From positions 4,349,501-4,413,500 of the forward strand of contig JAPTOF010000005.1 of NCBI GenBank assembly GCA_028554755.1: a stretch of 64,000 bases of DNA, given 5' to 3'. The notes below the pieces were generated by a model. It saw nothing but the letters and a program-made list of their open reading frames with translations. It did no database searches and was not told the origin of the DNA. Below, piece by piece: positions 59,843 through 64,000 of the stretch (position 1 is the first letter of the stretch; each line of letters starts with the position of its first letter). Position numbers and translations under genes: made by a program. This DNA is from Cordia subcordata. Lineage: Eukaryota; Streptophyta; Magnoliopsida; Boraginales; Cordiaceae.

Positions 59843-61871
59843 AGAGGAACTACACGACATTATACTAGATACACACATAATGATATCACAAATGAATGAG
59901 TAAAATAATATGATGCAAGTATGATTGTATGTAACAACAGAAAACAACATACATCAAGCCTTTTTACATTGTTTGCCATTTAGTAGATGAACCCTCAAAC
60001 TACTATGATATAACAGTATCTCAACCCTATCAACTTTGAACTCCATGGATAGCATGGCTTAACAAATGAATAGTCGAGTTAGGCTTTAGCTTATTTGGAT
60101 AACGCTTATCTAGATAGATGTTATCTAATGGTATCCAATTACTATTTCATTTGGCCTCTCAAATTACCTTAAAGCCTCCACTAATGGGTTGGCCGAACTT
60201 ATGATTTGAGTTGAGTGTATTTAACAACTCCTTAGTGTTCATTCCCCATTATTTTCTAGATTCGAGCCCTCCGATGGGGTAATAACTCTCACCCACATAC
60301 TATAAATGGTCTATGATGATAAACTCCACTAATAGAATGGTTGAACCTCATCAACGCCCTCATGAATGTACACGTTAAATCCACCTTACTAAAACTAGGT
60401 AACTATGACACCCTCCGATGGGGAGGTCAATGCCACTCACCCTTAGTGTGAACCTGATGTAGAATGCCATGGGGTTTTCAATCCCCTCTCCAACTCAATA
60501 TTTTGACCTTAGGGGTTTTATCTATTTATCTTGGTCTCATATGTTTTAGATCTAAACACCACATTTGAATAAAAAAACCCAGAATGTTTTTCACTTGAGT
60601 CATCTGACAGGCTAAACACTCTTGTCAACATACCATTAGGTGATCCTTAGTGAATAACTCCACCAATGGGATGGCTGAACTCACTAACACTTATTTGCTT
60701 TAAGATTCAACTTTGTATTTCTAAAACATTTCATGGTACTCAAATAGATTTGACCTAGTCTTGAGTTTTCTAACAAACCCATAGGTTGGCAACTTGAAAT
60801 CTTTTATTAGCTATAGTACTTTGACTTTGGTTCTAAACACCTCTTTGAATCAAAAGATTCTCTTCATGTTATTGAGTTACAACCATACCAAAATAAAGAG
60901 TCAAACCTAAGTCCAGATTACGAAACCCTTAGGTTAGTGTACTTGAGTTGTCTAGATAAGTTCATTGGTTAATTAGTGTTGCAAACAATTAATATCCCTA
61001 ACCAATATCATGCGCTACTCTTTACAGTCTCTAATTACCGAATAATTAGCCTAAGCAATCTCGAGGAACTTATCCAACTCAAGCTAAACAAGATCCAAGG
61101 GTTAGCCAATTTTAAACCCTATTTGGATGGACATGTTACTATGAGATCACATTACAATAATCCATCCATACAATTAAACTTGCATATAAATATCACAAAA
61201 TAACCATCCATAGAAAAATTAAATGGCCCCCAATCGATAGCTTCCTGTAATAATGCCTTAGGCTCAAAATCCAAAGCAATCGGACCTGCTAAAACTTCAA
61301 AACAACTACAAACTACCCCTGTCAGTCGAGCTTGGCATTCTTATCCGTCAACTAGTTGGGTTGACTGGTATTTCCAGAATGTAAACTCCTCTTGCCAGTC
61401 AAGCAATAGTCTTCTACAGGTCGACCGGCGTGGCCAATTGGCTCTCCCCGAAAGCACTCCAATATTGCCGTCGAGCCTGGAACTCTAACCAGTTGACCGA
61501 CTTGGTCGATTGGTTTCTCCAAATCTGCTCCGAACTTCGTGTACAGTAGCTATTTCAGTTCCGAATTGATACATTACAAGGAACTACATAGAAAATCAAC
61601 CTATACAAGCTTTATTTATAGCAAGAAACATAAATTTGGCCACCAAATACAAGCCAATACCCATTCTAATGATTCACTCAAATTGAAGCCACATTAACTT
61701 AAAGCCATACATTCGAACCATCAATTTGGACCAAAATCACACACAAGCTACAACCACAAAAGTTAGCCCATAACACATAAACCATAAAAACATATGAATC
61801 TTGCCACCCATAAGATTATAACTTGTTCTATTGTTCCATTAAGCCATTACCATTTGTAAAACGGTACCTAA
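59843..61871. repeat. About 2-kb insertion between primer site and gag of element D
   Basis: Non-coding. The left part repeats two motifs: CCCTCCGATGGGG at 60267 and 60411, and CTCCACYAATRGRWTGGYYGAAC-like at 60175, 60323 and 60658. The right part (61320-61520) has palindromes GGTCGACCGG (61419-61428), TTGACCGA and GGTCGATTGG resembling the Athila LTR cluster. It may be a diverged LTR, but its ends were not found. Confidence 0.5.
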
Positions 61872-61883
61872 GCACTGATGCCA
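61872..61883 (-). promoter_or_regulatory. tRNA-iMet-type primer binding site of element D
   Basis: Minus strand TGGCATCAGTGC, three bases from the LTR end; the usual site is TGGTATCAGAGC (two differences). Confidence 0.8.
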
Positions 61884-61885
61884 AT

Positions 61886-63643
61886 TGTTGAATCTAGATG
61901 TCATTCCTATGTCTATTTTTTATTCCAAATTCTAAAAAATAAAATCATATTAACAATAATAAGAGTGGAAACATAGCATAAACAAAGTCATTTGTACACA
62001 TGGGCACCATAATCAAGCAAAACACAAGAGTAAAGTAAAAATCTGTTAACCTTGCAGCGTGATCCAGATGCAAAATTGGCCTCATCGCACAATAACTGCC
62101 TCGTGTTAGCCTCTTAGTGGTCTTCTTCATTATTTCCAAGTCTGTGTTCCTAGGATACGATTTACTATATAGTGGGTAAGCAATTTTTAAGGCTAAATTT
62201 AGGTTATGGAATCTAGTGTGTGTTCTTGATGCTAGTGAGTGAAATTTCTTGTAGACACCTAACAAGAAAATATCTCACTCTTTTGTATTGGTTATGCCTC
62301 TCTTGTACTATTTATAATACAAGGCAACCCTAATCAGGATAAAGTTCCTAGAATACTATGCTTCACCATAATACCCCTCCTTAGTCCTTCTAGAAATGAA
62401 ATATTTCTTAAGGATAAAGCTACCCTAAATATTCCACCTCACACACTAAATATCTTCCATGGTGGCCCGCTTATCTAATTAAGATATCTATGAGTTACAT
62501 TAAGAAGACCCAGATAATTAAATCCCTTCTTAATTCTAAACTCAAATTTTAATTAAGCGATCACATAATTAATTTACCTTAATTAATATGTCCAATAGAA
62601 TAATGGCTAGTTGACGGATCAAAAGACATAATTACCTTTCGCTCCCAAAATAATCAAAATGCCCTCGCCGACACTACAGCCATTTTGACCTCAGTTTGTT
62701 TCCACCAGAAGACTAAAGCCACACTCCAAGAATAATTATTAGCTAAGCAAGAGCTTGCTACTTGCTCTGGTGATCTCTGTCTTTGACCAACTAAGCAAAA
62801 TGACCAAAATGCTTCTCTATATATACCTGTAGTCAAGACCGATGCTAACAAAATCATTACGTCCAAGACTACATCTGGAACCTTGGAATCTCTAGTCTCA
62901 TATAATGATCATCCATTGGTCATAGATCTCTTGATCTAGGGAGCAACTCTCAAGCCAAATGACCAATATGCCTATGAAGAATAATATCACTAGTACTAGA
63001 TTTCTAGTGATCAAGTGGACAAATCCAAGGGGGCACATAGACTCTGCTATTGCATATGCATATCCCAACTAATTAGAGTACAACAGCCAACATATGAGGC
63101 AGACAATCTTATCACACAAGACCTCTCCTTATGGTACATCAAAAGTGTTGCACCCTAACGTAGTTAGTTTGTCCACACATGCTTAAGGTTAAGAGCATTG
63201 GTAACTCAAAAGTTGTGAGTATCTCATCTTTTATATGTGACTTTATGTTCCTAGAAGACATACTCACAGTGGCCCTATCCAATGTGTGACACACGCACTA
63301 GGATCGTAGTCCAAAAAACTGTCTAATGACCTAGGTGGATCACCTTTTCAAGGAGACTTGTCCACTATAGCCTTATCCTGATAGAGCACCCAATACTACC
63401 ATCTAGCTATGGACACCTTTTATGATATATCTAAAACTAGATTTTGACCTATTGTGCATCCAACATCACCACATACCCAAATTATTGAATTATATCATTA
63501 AACCTTCATACTTTGTTCCGATGAACCAACGGAGAGAATATGGAGTGCAAGACTCAATCATATAAATAATATCATGAGCAAATTATGTCTAATATCCAGT
63601 AATCACCATGTACTTGTGGTCTATAGGGCATACAATCCCAACA
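61886..63643 (-). repeat. 5' LTR of copia element D
   Basis: On the plus strand it runs TGTTGAATC ... ATCCCAACA, with inverted ends TGTTG/CAACA. 1758 bp. On the minus strand it starts TGTTGGGATTGTATGCCC, a start known from several plant copia LTRs, and has TTATAAATAGTACAAGAG near 62318 as a TATA box. Transcription would run leftwards. Confidence 0.85.
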
Positions 63644-63912
63644 TACATCCTGTGAAACTTCAATACCTCTAGCCGAGTCACTACTACCCTTCCAGAGGAA
63701 AGCTACAAGCTCTCTCAATTTCCACAATGACCCCTTTAGGCAACAAAAAAACATTACTCCAGTATTGTGTGACACTCAAGAGAACCGATTTAGTGAGTTG
63801 CAATCTCCCAATGAAAGACAACCATTTGTTAGCCCAATGATTCAGTCTAGTAGTGACTCTCTCAATCAATCTAGTATAATTGTTTTTAGTCAACTCATTA
63901 AATATAAGACCA
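63644..63912 (-). pseudogene. L1-type LINE ORF2 fragment (reverse transcriptase C-terminal side)
   Basis: Minus strand: LTKNNYTRLIERVTTRLNHW, ANKWLSFIGRLQLTKSVLLS, QYWSNVFLLPKGVIVEIERA, then FLWKGSSDSARGIEVSQD. This is the conserved region after the RT core of plant L1-type LINEs (W..K.LS..GRLQL..SVL). A frameshift occurs near 63700. The frame is broken at 63643 by the end of copia LTR D. Confidence 0.85.
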
Positions 63913-64000
63913 AATAATTAATACATTTCAATTAATAGTATTTTTATCCAAAATCCTACTATAAAGAATTTTGGCTCTGTTACCACTAAAAATAAATAAT

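Larger units (their letters stand above)
58737..63643 (-). mobile_element. Ty1/copia element D, with gag only and a 2-kb insertion, within a LINE
   Basis: Minus-strand 5' LTR (61886-63643), primer site (61872-61883) and gag (about 59050-59842) are in order, but about 2 kb of foreign sequence separates primer site and gag. Protease, integrase and RT are not seen before the Athila-type LTR at 58736. The right border interrupts a LINE frame. The 3' LTR was not found. Confidence 0.78.

Overview
This is nuclear DNA of a flowering plant, most likely a eudicot. Two intron-containing host genes, both on the minus strand, lie in AT-rich sequence packed with decayed LTR retrotransposons, MITE-like elements, SINE-like inserts and microsatellites. 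No bacterial, organellar or viral gene block, CRISPR array or rRNA/tRNA gene was recognised. The species cannot be named from the sequence.

Host genes. (1) 31531-34611 (-): a soluble family I inorganic pyrophosphatase that I assembled as eight coding exons (210 aa), with a leader intron upstream. (2) 39797-43513 (-): a three-exon receptor-like protein (653 aa) with signal peptide, cysteine-rich GUB_WAK-type ectodomain, transmembrane helix and a kinase domain lacking the catalytic HRD and DFG aspartates. It resembles the 'probably inactive' receptor-like kinase At2g46850 of Arabidopsis. Both reading frames look intact.

Layout. 1-5695: Athila-like Ty3/gypsy element A (-), running off the left edge. 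6309-10051: Sire-like Ty1/copia element (+) with a 5-bp target duplication and a large internal deletion. 10052-15040: AT-rich sequence with one MITE-like element. 15040-18683: decayed Ty1/copia element E (-). 18695-21230: LTR-like and unclassified repeats. 21231-29498: Athila-like element C (+), lacking RT to integrase, and split by a perfect solo LTR (25251-27122, target duplication GGTTG). 29500-44575: the gene island with both host genes, several MITE/SINE-like inserts and a copia solo LTR. 44576-56756: the most complete element, Athila-like B (+), with gag, protease, RT, RNase H and integrase all recognisable but full of stops. 56802-58736: an Athila-type LTR in minus orientation. 58737-63643: copia element D (-), inserted into an L1-type LINE (63644 to about 63912).

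The pol genes are not functional units. Most in-frame stops are TAG at positions expected to be Gln or Trp, which fits deamination of methylated CHG cytosines. I see no convincing undescribed enzyme system. The most notable signals are GGTCGACC palindrome clusters shared by the LTRs, the nested solo LTR, the copia deletion junction, LTR tandem duplications, the pseudokinase, and a SINE-like insertion with target duplications in the pyrophosphatase leader intron.
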